Assembly: GCA_038239485.1 (NCBI GenBank)
Contig: JBBSET010000011.1
Coordinates: forward strand, 8,071 to 72,070
Source: DASQEH01 sp038239485
GTDB taxonomy: Bacteria > Actinomycetota > Actinomycetes > Propionibacteriales > Nocardioidaceae
Direction: 5' to 3'
DNA length: 64,000 bases
A model generated the notes under the pieces. The model worked only from the letters and a program-made list of their open reading frames with translations, was not told the DNA's origin and did no database searches. Made by a program: the position numbers and the translations under genes. Of the stretch, positions 63,465 through 64,000 are shown piece after piece (the first letter of the stretch is position 1; each line of letters starts with the position of its first letter).

Positions 63465-64000
63465 TCAGGCCAGGTCTGCGGGTGAGGACAGCCGGCCGGT
63501 CACGGCGGTGGCCGCGGCGACGAGCGGCGACACCAGGTGCGTACGGCCGCCCTTGCCCTGGCGGCCCTCGAAGTTGCGGTTCGAGGTCGACGCGCTGCGC
63601 TCGCCCGGTGCCAGCTGGTCCGGGTTCATACCGAGGCACATCGAGCAACCTGCTCCACGCCACTCGGCTCCAGCCTGCTTGAAGACGATGTCGAGCCCCT
63701 CGTCCTCCGCTTGCAGCCGGACGCGCGACGAGCCGGGTACGACCAGCATCCTGACCCCGTCGGCAACCTGGCGGCCCTGGATGACCTCGGCGGCAGCTCG
63801 CAGGTCCTCGATCCGTCCGTTGGTGCATGAACCGACGAAGACGGTGTCCACCGCGATGTCGCGCATCGGGGTACCGGCGGTCAGGGCCATGTACTCGAGC
63901 GCGCGTGCGGCAGCGACCCGCTCGGTCTCCTCGGGGAAGTCCGTCGGTGCGGGCACGACCCCGCCGAGCGGGACGCCCTGGCCAGGGTTGGTCCCCCACG
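63465..64000 (-). CDS. leuC: 3-isopropylmalate dehydratase large subunit, 3' part (5' end outside window)
   Basis: About 178 codons, entering at 64000 with WGTNPGQGVPLGGVVPAP. The [4Fe-4S] cluster cysteines are in FVGSCTNGR and GAGCSMCLGMN. Aconitase-family domain continuing to PLVAAATAVTG at the C terminus. 14 nt before leuD, in one operon. The first part is beyond the window edge. Confidence 0.95.
   Translation of the reverse strand, partial: WGTNPGQGVPLGGVVPAPTDFPEETERVAAARALEYMALTAGTPMRDIAVDTVFVGSCTNGRIEDLRAAAEVIQGRQVADGVRMLVVPGSSRVRLQAEDEGLDIVFKQAGAEWRGAGCSMCLGMNPDQLAPGERSASTSNRNFEGRQGKGGRTHLVSPLVAAATAVTGRLSSPADLA

Overview
The window is a high-GC (roughly two-thirds G+C by eye) stretch of chromosome from an actinobacterium (Actinomycetota). 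The evidence is the gene order and the lineage-typical families: DUF2469 between rnhB and yraN, a HupB-type histone-like protein next to leuCD, CofC for coenzyme F420, many GTG/TTG starts, a CofC–gpsA–ddl–DUF3515–thiL order like that known from mycobacteria, and the cdsA–frr–pyrH–tsf–rpsB / xerC / rnhB–lepB–rplS–trmD–rimM–rpsP / ffh / amtB–glnB–glnD / ftsY–smc / mutM–rnc–rpmF / coaD–rsmD / recG–rpmB backbone. Genus cannot be fixed from the sequence alone. Most backbone genes lie on the minus strand.

Layout. 1-3.6 kb: dihydroxyacetone kinase operon dhaK-dhaL-dhaM (dhaM only enters by 12 codons) and propionyl-CoA synthetase. 3.9-10.5 kb: RIO-type kinase, HAD phosphatase, rlmN, a SpoU methyltransferase, an SMR transporter/TetR pair with a clear operator, a secreted Asp-box protein and an alpha/beta hydrolase. 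10.5-15 kb: cdsA, frr, pyrH, tsf, rpsB. 15.3-22.2 kb: LytM-like protein, xerC, a truncated comM with dprA absent, yraN, DUF2469, rnhB, two signal peptidases, rplS. 22.3-26.9 kb: trmD, rimM, an intruding OafA-like acyltransferase, a KH protein and rpsP. 27-31.9 kb: formaldehyde dehydrogenase, amidohydrolase, ffh, glyoxalase. 31.9-38.6 kb: glnD (no ACT domains), glnB, amtB, DUF2236, metallo-beta-lactamase-fold protein, ftsY. 38.6-48.2 kb: smc, small proteins, mutM, rnc, rpmF, DUF177, coiled-coil protein, coaD, rsmD and a secreted LamG-like protein. 48.4-64 kb: recG, DAK2 protein, rpmB, deacetylase, S58 peptidase, thiL, AsnC-like sensor, DUF3515 lipoprotein, ddl, PLP enzyme, gpsA, plsC, cofC, OB-fold protein, hupB-like, leuD and the 3' part of leuC.

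How the genes work together: ribosome production and maturation (rpsB, tsf, frr, rplS, rpsP, rpmF, rpmB, rimM, rnc, rlmN, rsmD, trmD), membrane targeting and secretion (ffh, ftsY, two lepB), envelope lipid and wall precursors (cdsA, plsC, gpsA, ddl), chromosome upkeep (smc, xerC, recG, mutM, rnhB, hupB) and nitrogen control (amtB-glnB-glnD).

No self-contained new defence or mobile system is visible. The most unusual points are breaks in otherwise conserved blocks: comM stops exactly after its Walker B motif next to a low-GC scar where dprA is expected; glnD lacks its glutamine-sensing ACT domains and is abutted by an opposite-strand glyoxalase gene; an acyltransferase sits inside the rpsP-trmD operon; and rpsB, rpsP and the HU-like gene carry long repetitive C-terminal tails. 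No tRNA, rRNA, CRISPR array or recognisable insertion sequence was found.
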